A stretch of 17,568 nucleotides of DNA from an uncultured Bacilli bacterium (lineage in GTDB: Bacteria; Bacillota_I; Bacilli_A; RF39; UBA660), in NCBI GenBank assembly GCA_944332505.1, contig CALVKC010000017.1, forward strand, positions 1 through 17,568, in the 5' to 3' direction. The notes below the pieces were generated by a model. The model saw only the letters and a list, made by a program, of their open reading frames with translations, did no database searches and was not told where the DNA came from. The position numbers and the translations under genes are program-made. Shown one piece after another: positions 1-7,763 of the stretch; the stretch's first letter is position 1; each line of letters begins with the position of its first letter.

Positions 1-80
1 ATAAATCAAAAAAAATATAAATAGAAAGGGATCAATCAAATAGATTAATATTTCTATAAGATTGATTATACGTGATTCGT

Positions 81-401
81 ATGGAAAAAAATAAATATCA
101 AAGAGCATCTAAAAATACTAAAAAAGAAGTAGCAAAAGAATTTTTTAATACAGAATATGGTCATAGTTTAAAAGTTAGACTAACTCGCTTATTGATATAT
201 AGTGTATTGTTGTTTGGTTTTTTCATTTATTTTTTAATCGATGGTATAATGGATAATAATAATGTATCAGAAATTATTTTGGGAGTTGTCTTTGCTTTGT
301 TTGCAATTTTGTTCTTAGTGGGAAGTTACTATGCTAAAGTTAAAAATTGTAATACTTATATGATAAATAATCCTAAAAAAACAAATAAAAAGAAAAAATA
401 G
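81..401 (+). CDS. small two-helix membrane protein, unknown function
   Basis: I do not recognise this protein of about 106 residues. The N-terminal third is basic and polar, with many Lys and Asn. Two hydrophobic segments follow, around residues 37-57 and 65-85, and the C-terminus is Lys-rich, ending in a KKKK run. This suggests a two-pass membrane protein with both ends in the cytoplasm. An in-frame GTG at 72 would add three residues; I prefer the ATG at 81, but neither start has a good Shine-Dalgarno sequence, so the start is uncertain. The next gene begins 13 bp downstream on the same strand and is also a small membrane protein, so the two are probably co-transcribed. The frame and the clean membrane pattern support a real gene; function is unknown. 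Confidence 0.6.
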   Translation: MEKNKYQRASKNTKKEVAKEFFNTEYGHSLKVRLTRLLIYSVLLFGFFIYFLIDGIMDNNNVSEIILGVVFALFAILFLVGSYYAKVKNCNTYMINNPKKTNKKKK

Positions 402-414
402 CATATGATTAAAT

Positions 415-786
415 ATGGATGTATTTAATCGCTTAAATAAATTAAATAATGAAAATATAATTTGGATAATATATTTTTTTATCGCAGCTTTTGCATTACT
501 TGCAAATTACTACGAAAAAGATTATGTTTTAAATAAAAATAAAGATTCTTATGGCAAACAAAAAGCAATTCATATTGCTATTTTTTTGATTGCTTTTTTT
601 ATATATCTATACTTTGTATTAACAATTACTAATGATTTAAATAATATGGAAAAAAATTTTAATAATAGTAATTATCGAAATACTTTTTTAAAACTAATTG
701 CTGCTTTATTGTTTCTTATCGGCGGAGCTATTTATTTAGTACAAGAAGTGTCTACTAATGAACTTGATGAAATTGGCTTTGTTTAA
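415..786 (+). CDS. small three-helix membrane protein, unknown function
   Basis: I do not recognise this 123-residue protein. Three hydrophobic stretches are visible, at about residues 15-32, 50-70 and 90-110, separated by short Asn/Lys-rich loops. The C-terminus is a short acidic tail. It follows the previous membrane gene by 13 bp on the same strand. An ATG at 405 opens only a seven-codon frame, so the ATG at 415 is the usable start; no clear Shine-Dalgarno precedes it. Its last bases overlap the end of the convergent deacetylase gene by 4 bp, and I see no terminator between them. Confidence 0.6.
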   Translation: MDVFNRLNKLNNENIIWIIYFFIAAFALLANYYEKDYVLNKNKDSYGKQKAIHIAIFLIAFFIYLYFVLTITNDLNNMEKNFNNSNYRNTFLKLIAALLFLIGGAIYLVQEVSTNELDEIGFV

Positions 787-2006
787 GAAAAATAGCGATA
801 TGTTTTATGAGCTTCTAAAGTTATGCCATTAACATTTGCTAAATCTGATATTGTAACTAATTGATAACCTTCAACATATAAATATGGTAATAATTTTTCT
901 ATTGCTGATACACTAGTTTTATGAATGTCATGAAATAATATTATTGAATTTTCTTTTACATTATCTAATACATAGTCTACTAAGTAATCAATATTTTTAT
1001 ATCTCCAATCTTCAGTATCTATATTCCATAATATAAATGGTAAATCTAATGATTCTTTAATTTTGTTATTTATAGATCCATATGGTGGTCTTATTAATGT
1101 ATAACCACTACCAATAGCAGAGATTAATTCTTCATTGCTTTTATTAAATTCCTCTTTTATTTTTTCAATATCTTGACGCAAGAAATTTTCATGATTATAT
1201 GAATGATAACCTATCTCATTTCCATTAGTAAAAGATTCTTTTAACACATCTTCGTATTCTTTAATATTTTTACCTAAAATAAAGAATGTTGAATTTGATT
1301 TGTTATTCTCTAAAATATCTATTAAATTTTTAGTATACTTTCCTGGTCCATCATCAAAAGTTATAGCTATTTGTTTTTTTGCTAGATTTATTGCTTTTCC
1401 ATCTTCATTTTGATATTCACTATCTAAATCCAAATTAATACTTATATAATCTTTTATTTCATTGTAATTGATAGTTAGATATAAATCTTCCTTTACAACA
1501 GGTGTTATCTCATAATCATAATAATATATTATTAATTCATTGTCTTTCATAAAGTATACATTGTTTTTATCACCATTATTTAAAACATCTGCAATAAATG
1601 TAGGATATTTTAAGTATAATAATTCTTCAATCTTATTATTAAAGTCACTTTCTCTTCCTTCTTTGATTAAATCAAATATACTTATTTCTTTACCTGTTTG
1701 ATAATCAAATAAAATTGATGTATATTGTTCATTTTCTAATAATAATATTGATGTTACACTTAGTTTTATATCTATTACATCAACTATAGATATAGATCCA
1801 TCATCTATACTTGCAATATATTCAGCAATTTTTTTGTTTCTTTCTTTATTTTTATCAGTCTTTACTACTGTAGTAGATTCAATCAATGTATTATCAGATA
1901 ATTTATGCAGATAATTATTAGTAAATACACAAAAAATTAAAGCAAGGCCAAAAATTATTGTCCAAAAAACACTAATATATTTACCTTGCTTTAATTTAAA
2001 TTTCAT
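783..2006 (-). CDS. membrane-anchored polysaccharide deacetylase (PdaC-like)
   Basis: This 407-residue protein probably removes acetyl groups from peptidoglycan amino sugars outside the cell. An N-terminal membrane anchor lies at residues 11-30. Residues about 60-190 look like a DUF3298/DUF4163-type domain, as in PdaC and RsiV. The NodB deacetylase domain covers about 210-390. All five NodB motifs are visible: TFDDGP (216-221, with the metal/base Asp pair), HSYNH (268-272, metal His pair), RPPYG (306-310), DTEDW (330-334) and LFHDIH (357-362, catalytic His). A complete active site suggests an active enzyme. The upstream context GAAGG at a good distance supports the ATG at 2006. It lies 12 bp after the ABC permease gene, so the transporter and the deacetylase are probably one operon. 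The family is firm; peptidoglycan as the substrate is inferred from domain order. Confidence 0.88.
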   Translation of the reverse strand: MKFKLKQGKYISVFWTIIFGLALIFCVFTNNYLHKLSDNTLIESTTVVKTDKNKERNKKIAEYIASIDDGSISIVDVIDIKLSVTSILLLENEQYTSILFDYQTGKEISIFDLIKEGRESDFNNKIEELLYLKYPTFIADVLNNGDKNNVYFMKDNELIIYYYDYEITPVVKEDLYLTINYNEIKDYISINLDLDSEYQNEDGKAINLAKKQIAITFDDGPGKYTKNLIDILENNKSNSTFFILGKNIKEYEDVLKESFTNGNEIGYHSYNHENFLRQDIEKIKEEFNKSNEELISAIGSGYTLIRPPYGSINNKIKESLDLPFILWNIDTEDWRYKNIDYLVDYVLDNVKENSIILFHDIHKTSVSAIEKLLPYLYVEGYQLVTISDLANVNGITLEAHKTYRYFS

Positions 2007-2018
2007 ATTTACTACCTT

Positions 2019-3458
2019 CTATACATTTTTTACATCTTTTTTCTTAAATACTATAAACATAGCTACTATCATTATTACTAAATATACTAAACAGGTAATT
2101 ATCGAATGCGTTAATGAATTACCAAATGTCGATACCCCACCGAATAAAAAGTCTGAAAAATTCCAATTTGTTGTTACAAAATAATTTAATATTTTTGTAT
2201 CATAATATAATGCAAAACTATTTATTAATTCACTACCAATTATTCCACAGAATGTTAATGCTATTGAAAATGCTGTATTATTAAGAATTACTGAACAAGC
2301 AAATGCTAGTGTTGTAAGTAATAATATTTTTGGAGCACTTGTAAGACAATATAAACCAAAATATTTAAATACATTAACAGTTTCTATTTGATTATTTGCT
2401 AAATTATATACTACAACTGGGATATTTAGAGAACTATATCCAAAGAATATTCCCCCGATGATTAATTGACTAATTAATAATACTAATATTATAAATGGTA
2501 TGAATAATATAGCACTTAAGTATTTTGCTAATAATATTTTTTCTCGTTTTTTAGGAATAATTAGTAAACTTTTTATTGTACCCTTATTAAATTCTTCACT
2601 AACTAATCCTCCAGCTATCATAATGACAAAAACTAATATTAAAAATGAATATTCACCAAAAAAGCTTATTAATATTCCTCTTAGTGTTTGCCTATTATTA
2701 ATATCCTCTTTTTCTTTTAATATATACTGATCTTTTTGATAATTTATATAATCTTCTTTATAATCAGCATTTTTACTTATTACGTATTCTGCATAACCAT
2801 ATAAAGAGTTTCTAATATCTGCAATAGCTGTATTTAAATAATCATGACCATAACATAAATTTTCAGTAATACGGTATTCATTTAATTTTATTTGTTCATC
2901 TATTTTTAAAAGTTCTTTTTTGTAATAAATTATTTCATCATTGTTATTTGTATTATTAAGTAATTCAGTGTACATTTTTTTATTAGAGTTTAAATCATCT
3001 ATTTCACTATTTACAAAATATTTCCAATTATTGTTTGTAATATTTTCTTTGATTTCCTCTAACTTTTGTTTGTATTCTAAAATGTCTTCTTCATAATTAT
3101 AAATGGTTGAATATATATAATTATTATCTACTACTCTATATTCTTCCATAAATTTTTCATATTGCCAAGATTCTTTATCATAATTAATTGCTAGTTCATA
3201 GGCATCAAGATATGATTTATATCCTGCATATTCTGATGCATTTGCTTCAGTTGGTGAATTGTCATTTATATAATCTTTAGCAAATTCATAATCATAGTAA
3301 TTATACTCATCAAAATAATACATACTACTATTTAATAAATCACTTTTTTTGTATATTATATTAGTTATTAATACATATATTAAAGCTATTATTAGAAATA
3401 TTATAGTGCTTTTTTTATGCATTATTCTATATATTTCATTTCTTATTAATCTTATCAT
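2019..3458 (-). CDS. ABC-2 type transporter permease
   Basis: This 479-residue membrane subunit is likely the partner of the ATPase encoded just upstream. One hydrophobic helix sits near residues 17-36. A long polar, Tyr/Asn/Glu-rich segment of about 220 residues follows and is probably extracytoplasmic. Five or so further helices occupy the C-terminal 210 residues (about 265-290, 308-335, 370-392, 395-420, 450-473). One helix, a large external loop, then a helix bundle is typical of ABC-2 exporters of the bacitracin/lantibiotic-resistance or Nod type. The motif EEFNKGTIKSLL before the second helix is typical of this group. Its start overlaps the ATPase stop by 4 bp (ATGA), which implies translational coupling. 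Substrate unknown. Confidence 0.85.
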   Translation of the reverse strand: MIRLIRNEIYRIMHKKSTIIFLIIALIYVLITNIIYKKSDLLNSSMYYFDEYNYYDYEFAKDYINDNSPTEANASEYAGYKSYLDAYELAINYDKESWQYEKFMEEYRVVDNNYIYSTIYNYEEDILEYKQKLEEIKENITNNNWKYFVNSEIDDLNSNKKMYTELLNNTNNNDEIIYYKKELLKIDEQIKLNEYRITENLCYGHDYLNTAIADIRNSLYGYAEYVISKNADYKEDYINYQKDQYILKEKEDINNRQTLRGILISFFGEYSFLILVFVIMIAGGLVSEEFNKGTIKSLLIIPKKREKILLAKYLSAILFIPFIILVLLISQLIIGGIFFGYSSLNIPVVVYNLANNQIETVNVFKYFGLYCLTSAPKILLLTTLAFACSVILNNTAFSIALTFCGIIGSELINSFALYYDTKILNYFVTTNWNFSDFLFGGVSTFGNSLTHSIITCLVYLVIMIVAMFIVFKKKDVKNV

Positions 3459-4339
3459 TTGTCACCTCTAGTTTTTTTCAAGAATGCTTCTTCAAGAGTA
3501 ATCTCAGTTTGTTTTACTTCATATATATCTATATCTTCTTTTACTAGTTCTTTTATTGTTTTTGCAATTAAATCTCTATCGCCATTAATCTTAAAAGTAC
3601 TTTTAGTTATATCATAAGCACCTTTTATATTTATTTTAGAAGTATCACTTACTTTAAATATAAATTGGTTTTCATTCTTTTTAAGTGCTGTTACTTCATT
3701 AGTCTCAATTATTGTTCCACTATCAATAATACATACTTTGTTACAAAAACTTTCGAGTTCCGCTAAATTATGACTAGATATCAAAATGCCCATTCCTTCA
3801 CTAGCAAGTCTTTTAAGTAATACTCTTAAGTCTTTTATTCCTTTAGGATCTAGTCCATTAGTTGGTTCATCTAATATTAATACATTTGGTTTGTTAAGTA
3901 GAGCTCTTGCTATTCCTAATCTTTGTCTCATACCTAATGAATATTTACTTACTTTATCATTTATTCTTTTTTCTAATCCAACATATTTTACTATTTTATC
4001 AATTTCTTCATTGGTTATATTATCATAACAACTTGCTATTAATTTTAAATTTTGATATCCTGTTAAATACATGTAAAAATCAGGATTTTCAACTATTGCT
4101 CCCACTTTATTTATGGCTTTTTCAAAATCTTTTTTGATATCATAGCCATTTATAGTTACTTTACCTGAATTTATTTTTTGTAACCCTAATATTAACTTAA
4201 TGGTTGTTGTTTTACCACTACCATTTGGACCAATAAATGCTAATATGTCCCCTTCACTAATCGTAAATGATACTCCCTTTAATATCTCTTTACGGCCAAA
4301 TTTTTTGTGTAAATCTTTACATTCTAATACTTTTTCCAT
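3455..4339 (-). CDS. ABC transporter ATP-binding protein (BcrA-like)
   Basis: This 294-residue cytoplasmic ATPase powers the adjacent permease. Walker A is GPNGSGKT at 37-44, the signature is SLGMRQR near 134-140, Walker B is LILDEP at 154-159, and the switch His is H190 (SSHN). Where many ABC proteins have the Q-loop Gln, this one reads VENP near 83-86, as is common in BcrA-type export ATPases. The C-terminal 80 residues form the extra regulatory domain usual for this family. AGGAAGGA lies just before the ATG. The gene follows the recombinase gene by about 10 bp and overlaps the permease by 4 bp. An export role (antibiotic peptide, wall precursor or similar) is likely; the substrate cannot be read from sequence. 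Confidence 0.92.
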   Translation of the reverse strand: MEKVLECKDLHKKFGRKEILKGVSFTISEGDILAFIGPNGSGKTTTIKLILGLQKINSGKVTINGYDIKKDFEKAINKVGAIVENPDFYMYLTGYQNLKLIASCYDNITNEEIDKIVKYVGLEKRINDKVSKYSLGMRQRLGIARALLNKPNVLILDEPTNGLDPKGIKDLRVLLKRLASEGMGILISSHNLAELESFCNKVCIIDSGTIIETNEVTALKKNENQFIFKVSDTSKINIKGAYDITKSTFKINGDRDLIAKTIKELVKEDIDIYEVKQTEITLEEAFLKKTRGDK

Positions 4340-4349
4340 ATCTTCCTTC

Positions 4350-5204
4350 CTACCTATTAAAAGTCTTTAAATATATTTCTTTAATCCGAGCATTTGATAC
4401 ATGAGTATATATTCCTGTTGTATTTAAACTTGAGTGACCTAATAACTCTTGAACAGTTTTAATGTCTGCTCCATTGTTGAGCAAATGTGTAGCAAAAGTA
4501 TGTCTTAATGTATGAGGCGTCACATGTGTTTTTAATGCTAAGTTTTTAACAATTTCTCTTACCATGTATTCTATTTCATGAATATTTAATTTGGCATTAT
4601 CCTTATTTACAAATAAATACTCACTTTTATGCCCTTCAATATATTTATTCAAATAATATCTTGCATATTCTCCAAAATAAACTATTCTTTCTTTATTTCC
4701 TTTTCCTAATACTCTTATTGAGTTATTACTAAAATTTATATCTTTTACTTTAATATTAGCAATTTCACTTACTCGACATCCTGTTGCATAAAGCATTTCT
4801 ATTAATAATCTATTCTTTAATCCTTCTTTAGAAGTAGTATCAATACTATCAAATATTTTTGCTAATTCTTCATAATTTAAATAATTTGGCAACTTTTTTT
4901 CTAACTTGGGATTTCTTATACTGCTAAATATATTAAAATCAATTAATCCTTTATTTAATAAATAATTATAAAAACTTCTTAATGCACTTATTCTTCTAGA
5001 TATCGTTGTATTTTTTAGTTTTTCTTCATCTAAGTATTTTAAATATTTTCTTATATCTTCATTTGTTAATTTTAAATAATCAATTTTATTTTTTTTAGCA
5101 AAAAGAAAAAAGTCATTTAAGTCTAATTTATAACTATTTATTGTATTATCAGAATAATTTAATTCTTTCTTTAAATAAACTAAAAAATTACCTACTTCTA
5201 CCAT
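4350..5204 (-). CDS. tyrosine recombinase, XerC/XerD type
   Basis: A tyrosine site-specific recombinase of about 284 residues. Counting from the in-frame GTG at 5213, the catalytic set is complete: R147 (ATGCRVSE), K171 (LGKGNKER), H234 and R237 (HTLRH), H260 (LLGHSS) and the nucleophile Y269 (GIYTHV). The N-terminal 100 residues form the SAM-like core-binding domain. Length and motifs fit XerC/XerD, which resolve chromosome dimers at dif; an integrase of a mobile element is less likely because no phage genes are near. I favour ATG at 5204 over GTG at 5213; both overlap the end of the coiled-coil gene. Its place between a small coiled-coil gene and an ABC operon gives no clue to a special target. 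Confidence 0.9.
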   Translation of the reverse strand: MVEVGNFLVYLKKELNYSDNTINSYKLDLNDFFLFAKKNKIDYLKLTNEDIRKYLKYLDEEKLKNTTISRRISALRSFYNYLLNKGLIDFNIFSSIRNPKLEKKLPNYLNYEELAKIFDSIDTTSKEGLKNRLLIEMLYATGCRVSEIANIKVKDINFSNNSIRVLGKGNKERIVYFGEYARYYLNKYIEGHKSEYLFVNKDNAKLNIHEIEYMVREIVKNLALKTHVTPHTLRHTFATHLLNNGADIKTVQELLGHSSLNTTGIYTHVSNARIKEIYLKTFNR

Positions 5205-5553
5205 GACCTTCACTTAACTTTTGTTCAAGTTCACTAATTTCCACTTTTAAACGATGAATTGCAACATAGTCTTCCATTATATTATGATATGATTCAGTTT
5301 TTACTACACTATCTGTCCTTCGATTACTAACTATTCCATCTAAATAATTTATATCTTCTTGATACGATGCAATTTCTTTGCGTTTTTCAGCAATTAAATT
5401 TTGTATTTGTTCTCTTTTATCTAAAAACTCATGTATTTCTCTATCTAAATTTGTTGCTGGGTTCATTTGAGCTAATTCTTCATCGCTTAAAAATGCTGTA
5501 TCATCATATTGTTTTTGATATTCTCTATTAAAATATTTCTGTAAATTATCCAT
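5188..5553 (-). CDS. small coiled-coil protein, unknown function
   Basis: I do not recognise this 121-residue protein. It is strongly charged and helical. Residues about 37-70 (Glu/Lys/Gln-rich, around DKREQIQNLIAEKRKE) and 90-115 (VAIHRLKVEISELEQKL) look like two coiled-coil segments. It has no signal peptide or membrane helix, so it is probably cytoplasmic. It starts inside the last codons of the secreted-protein gene (8-bp overlap), has AGAGG close before the ATG, and ends within the start of the recombinase gene, so it is translated from the same message. Being sandwiched between an exported fibre-like protein and a Xer recombinase is unusual. Confidence 0.7.
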   Translation of the reverse strand: MDNLQKYFNREYQKQYDDTAFLSDEELAQMNPATNLDREIHEFLDKREQIQNLIAEKRKEIASYQEDINYLDGIVSNRRTDSVVKTESYHNIMEDYVAIHRLKVEISELEQKLSEGHGRSR

Positions 5554-6184
5554 TACCTCTTACACTCTCCATTTTTAAAACCCCATTAAAATCATTTCCT
5601 ATATTCATGTATTGATTTGTATCTAGATTAACTAACGTTACTTCTACTTTCCAATTATGTACTACTAAGGAATTAGTTGAAATTTCATAATTTTGTGCTA
5701 TGTAAAAATCTCCATTTTTAGTTGTTATATCAAAACCTTTGTATCCTTGACTCTCAACATATTCTAAACCAGGAATTTCTGTTAATTCTTCTCCATTAGG
5801 GTCAATTACTTTGATAAGCAATTCTGCTTTTTCATCTGGAGTAGTATAAATAAATTCATTGTCCTTTATTTCTAATTTTAAATTATAATAATATGTTTTA
5901 GTGACTGTACCATCACTTTCTACTTTTAAAGTAGCACTTGCAGAAATGTCAGATGTTAAATTACCCATGTCTTTGCCAAAATTATAATCATTTGCTAATA
6001 TATAAATGGGTTTTCCAACATCAAATGTTAGCCAGTCTAAAATTGTTGCTGCTTGAGCATCTATTACTGGTGATACATTTGATACATTTATATACGTAAA
6101 AAAAGCCATAGTTGCACTTGTTATCATTGAAAATATTGCTAATACATAAATAATCAATAATGTTATCTTTGTTTTTTTATTCAT
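5546..6184 (-). CDS. secreted TasA/camelysin-like surface protein
   Basis: A 212-residue exported protein. The N-terminus is a signal peptide: Lys-rich start, hydrophobic core at residues 7-22, then ITSATMAFFTY. This resembles the SipW-processed TasA/CalY (camelysin) class, which often reads AT-x-AFF/AYF at the same place. The rest is a beta-rich, Thr/Asn/Asp-rich domain with no cysteine. The open frame reaches 6229, but GGAG at 6191-6194 is correctly placed for ATG 6184, so I use that start. A terminator for the upstream operon overlaps the likely promoter. Family assignment rests on the signal peptide and overall look; a generic secreted beta-sandwich protein is the alternative. No sipW signal peptidase gene is in the window. 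Confidence 0.6.
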   Translation of the reverse strand: MNKKTKITLLIIYVLAIFSMITSATMAFFTYINVSNVSPVIDAQAATILDWLTFDVGKPIYILANDYNFGKDMGNLTSDISASATLKVESDGTVTKTYYYNLKLEIKDNEFIYTTPDEKAELLIKVIDPNGEELTEIPGLEYVESQGYKGFDITTKNGDFYIAQNYEISTNSLVVHNWKVEVTLVNLDTNQYMNIGNDFNGVLKMESVRGNG

Positions 6185-6200
6185 ATTAATCTCCATATTT

Positions 6201-6229
6201 AGAATAACAAAAAAGTCTAAAAAAATCAA
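6201..6229 (-). promoter_or_regulatory. possible promoter of the secreted-protein operon
   Basis: On the minus strand TTGATT (6224-6229) and TATTCT (6201-6206) are separated by 17 bp. The predicted start would fall almost on the GGAG of the first gene, leaving a very short leader, and the element lies inside the upstream terminator hairpin. The spacing fits; the short leader lowers confidence. Confidence 0.35.
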
Positions 6230-6241
6230 CTCTTTAGACTT
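6209..6241 (-). terminator. rho-independent terminator after the interrupted gene
   Basis: Read on the minus strand, a 9-bp stem (AAGTCTAAA / TTTAGACTT; plus-strand arms 6213-6221 and 6233-6241) is followed directly by a run of T (plus-strand A-run 6209-6214). It closes the operon coming from murG, or the separate unit of the interrupted ORF at 6306-6650. Confidence 0.75.
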
Positions 6242-6305
6242 ATTTTAATTAAGTTTTTTTATTTGTTAAAAACAATTCTACTATTAATACTTTATTTTAC
6301 TGGGC

Positions 6306-6650
6306 TTATTGGTTTTTGCCATTATTAAATTTAAATTCTATAAACATATTATAAATATCTTTATTACTTAATATTTTAAATAGAACCATTTCTTTATTAT
6401 TACAATCTTTTATTATTATTTTTTGGGTATGTTCATCTTTTGGCAACCGTTCTCCATTTTTAGATTTAAAATCTCTATCAATTATATTTCTTAATGTTTT
6501 TACATCTTCATATAATCTATCTAAAATTTACATTATTGTCTCAATTGATTCGTTATCAAAGTCTATTCCAAAAAAGTGAACCGAATTTGCAATATCTTCT
6601 ACTGTCAAAGTTTTTAAAAAATTTCTTATATTTTGTTCAGTTGTAATCAT
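6306..6650 (-). pseudogene. small gene interrupted by an in-frame TAA
   Basis: From ATG at 6650 the frame reads 40 codons (start MITTEQNIRNFL), meets TAA at 6528-6530, then stays open for 73 more codons to a TAA at 6306-6308. Together they would give a 114-residue helical, charged, cytoplasmic protein. The second half (for example LYEDVKTLRNIIDRDF) looks as protein-like as the first. AAGGTG lies about 10 nt before the ATG, a near-consensus promoter sits upstream (6673-6701), and a terminator follows. I do not recognise the family. A point mutation creating TAA is the simplest reading. Alternatives are a 40-residue protein followed by unread sequence, or reinitiation on ATT after ATG-TAA-ATT. 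Confidence 0.6.
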
Positions 6651-6672
6651 TTCTATTCATCACCTTATAAAA

Positions 6673-6701
6673 AGTGTATATTAATATACTAGAATTGTCA
6701 A
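6673..6701 (-). promoter_or_regulatory. promoter with a palindromic spacer, for the interrupted ORF
   Basis: On the minus strand TTGACA (6696-6701) and TACACT (6673-6678) stand 17 bp apart. The perfect 14-bp palindrome GTATATTAATATAC (6676-6689) lies in the spacer and the edge of the -10, where a repressor dimer could bind. The -35 overlaps the end of the upstream membrane-protein gene. Confidence 0.6.
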
Positions 6702-7174
6702 TTATTATATTTATTTTTAATCATGTTTACAATCCATACCCATATTGGGATAAATAAATTCAATGTTAAGGTTAATATACAAATGTTATTTAAATCTACT
6801 TTTAATAATAAAGTTATAATTATAATTATTATTAATAGTATAATTGCTAAATAATTAAATATTTCATTTCTAAATTTTATTTTATCTAATTTGTAGTTAT
6901 CAGACATGTCATATAAAACATATACTATATTTGTTATAATAATTATTACATATAAATATGGTAATAATCTATTATCGGATAAATTACTATATATAAAATA
7001 TACTATTAAAAAAAATACACTATCTATTCTTATTAAATGAAAAGGTTTATTAATAATCATTTTAAAATTATATTCTTCAATATATTTATTCTTCCTTTTT
7101 ATTTCTCTATTCATAAATAATATTAAATATATAACCCATAATATAAATCCAAAATAATCTATTGTTTTATACAT
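6698..7174 (-). CDS. multi-pass membrane protein, unknown function
   Basis: I do not recognise this 158-residue protein. About five hydrophobic segments are visible, near residues 6-22, 50-65, 71-88, 108-125 and 130-150, the fourth being almost pure Ile/Leu (LAIILLIIIIIITLLL). Short Lys/Asn-rich loops separate them. It starts 8 bp inside the end of queH and is therefore translated from the same message as the murG-murB-ftsQ-queH group. Co-transcription alone does not show that it works in the cell wall or queuosine pathway. Confidence 0.65.
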   Translation of the reverse strand: MYKTIDYFGFILWVIYLILFMNREIKRKNKYIEEYNFKMIINKPFHLIRIDSVFFLIVYFIYSNLSDNRLLPYLYVIIIITNIVYVLYDMSDNYKLDKIKFRNEIFNYLAIILLIIIIIITLLLKVDLNNICILTLTLNLFIPIWVWIVNMIKNKYNN

Positions 7175-7763
7175 CTTTTACTCTCCCAAACTCACAGCCA
7201 CAATAATTTTGGCGATATAAATTATATTTATTACTTAATTCTATACTTTTTTTATAACCATCTTTTTTCTTAAAATCACTAAATAAAAAATTTATGCCAT
7301 ATTCTTTTTCTAAATAAGCACCAATTTCATTTATCTTTTGACTATTTTTATAAGGACTAACCGTTAGAGTTGTTCCAAAATAATCATAGTTTAATTTCTT
7401 ACCTTCTTTTGCAGTCTTCTCTAATCTTATTTTATAACAAATACTACATCTTGCTCCATTCTCCGGCTCTGATTCAAGGCCTTTAACTTTTTTTCGAAAA
7501 ACTTCATTTTCATAATCACAATCCATGAAATGGACATATGGATTATTTAGTTCTTTAATAAATCTTTTCTGTTCATTTTTCCTTTTTGTATATTCATCTA
7601 AAGGTTCAATATTTGGATTATAATAATATACTGTTATATCAAAATAATCTTTTAAAATATCAATCACTGCTGTAGAACAAGGACCACAACAACTATGTAA
7701 TAATAATTTAGGACGATTTTCTAGTTTATCTATTAATTCCCATAATCTATTCTGATAATTCAT
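7167..7763 (-). CDS. queH: epoxyqueuosine reductase QueH
   Basis: QueH reduces epoxyqueuosine to queuosine in the tRNA anticodon, the last step of queuosine formation, and replaces QueG in many Bacillota. The 198-residue protein shows the family's cysteines: HSCCGPC (Cys25, Cys26, Cys29), RCSIC (Cys106, Cys109) and YCGC (Cys188, Cys190). These include the ligands of the iron-sulphur cluster. YYNPNIEP and TTLTVSPYKNS are also typical of the family (formerly DUF208). I use ATG at 7763 rather than the in-frame ATG at 7778 because AAGGTG is correctly spaced before it. It overlaps ftsQ by 17 bp and the next membrane gene by 8 bp. Its place inside a cell-wall/division operon is the odd point; the other queuosine genes are not in this window. 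Confidence 0.9.
   Translation of the reverse strand: MNYQNRLWELIDKLENRPKLLLHSCCGPCSTAVIDILKDYFDITVYYYNPNIEPLDEYTKRKNEQKRFIKELNNPYVHFMDCDYENEVFRKKVKGLESEPENGARCSICYKIRLEKTAKEGKKLNYDYFGTTLTVSPYKNSQKINEIGAYLEKEYGINFLFSDFKKKDGYKKSIELSNKYNLYRQNYCGCEFGRVKDV

Noticed and set aside
31..66. ATCAATC/GATTGAT inverted repeat before the first gene
   Set aside because: Seven AT-rich base pairs with a 22-nt loop and no T-tract; likely chance.
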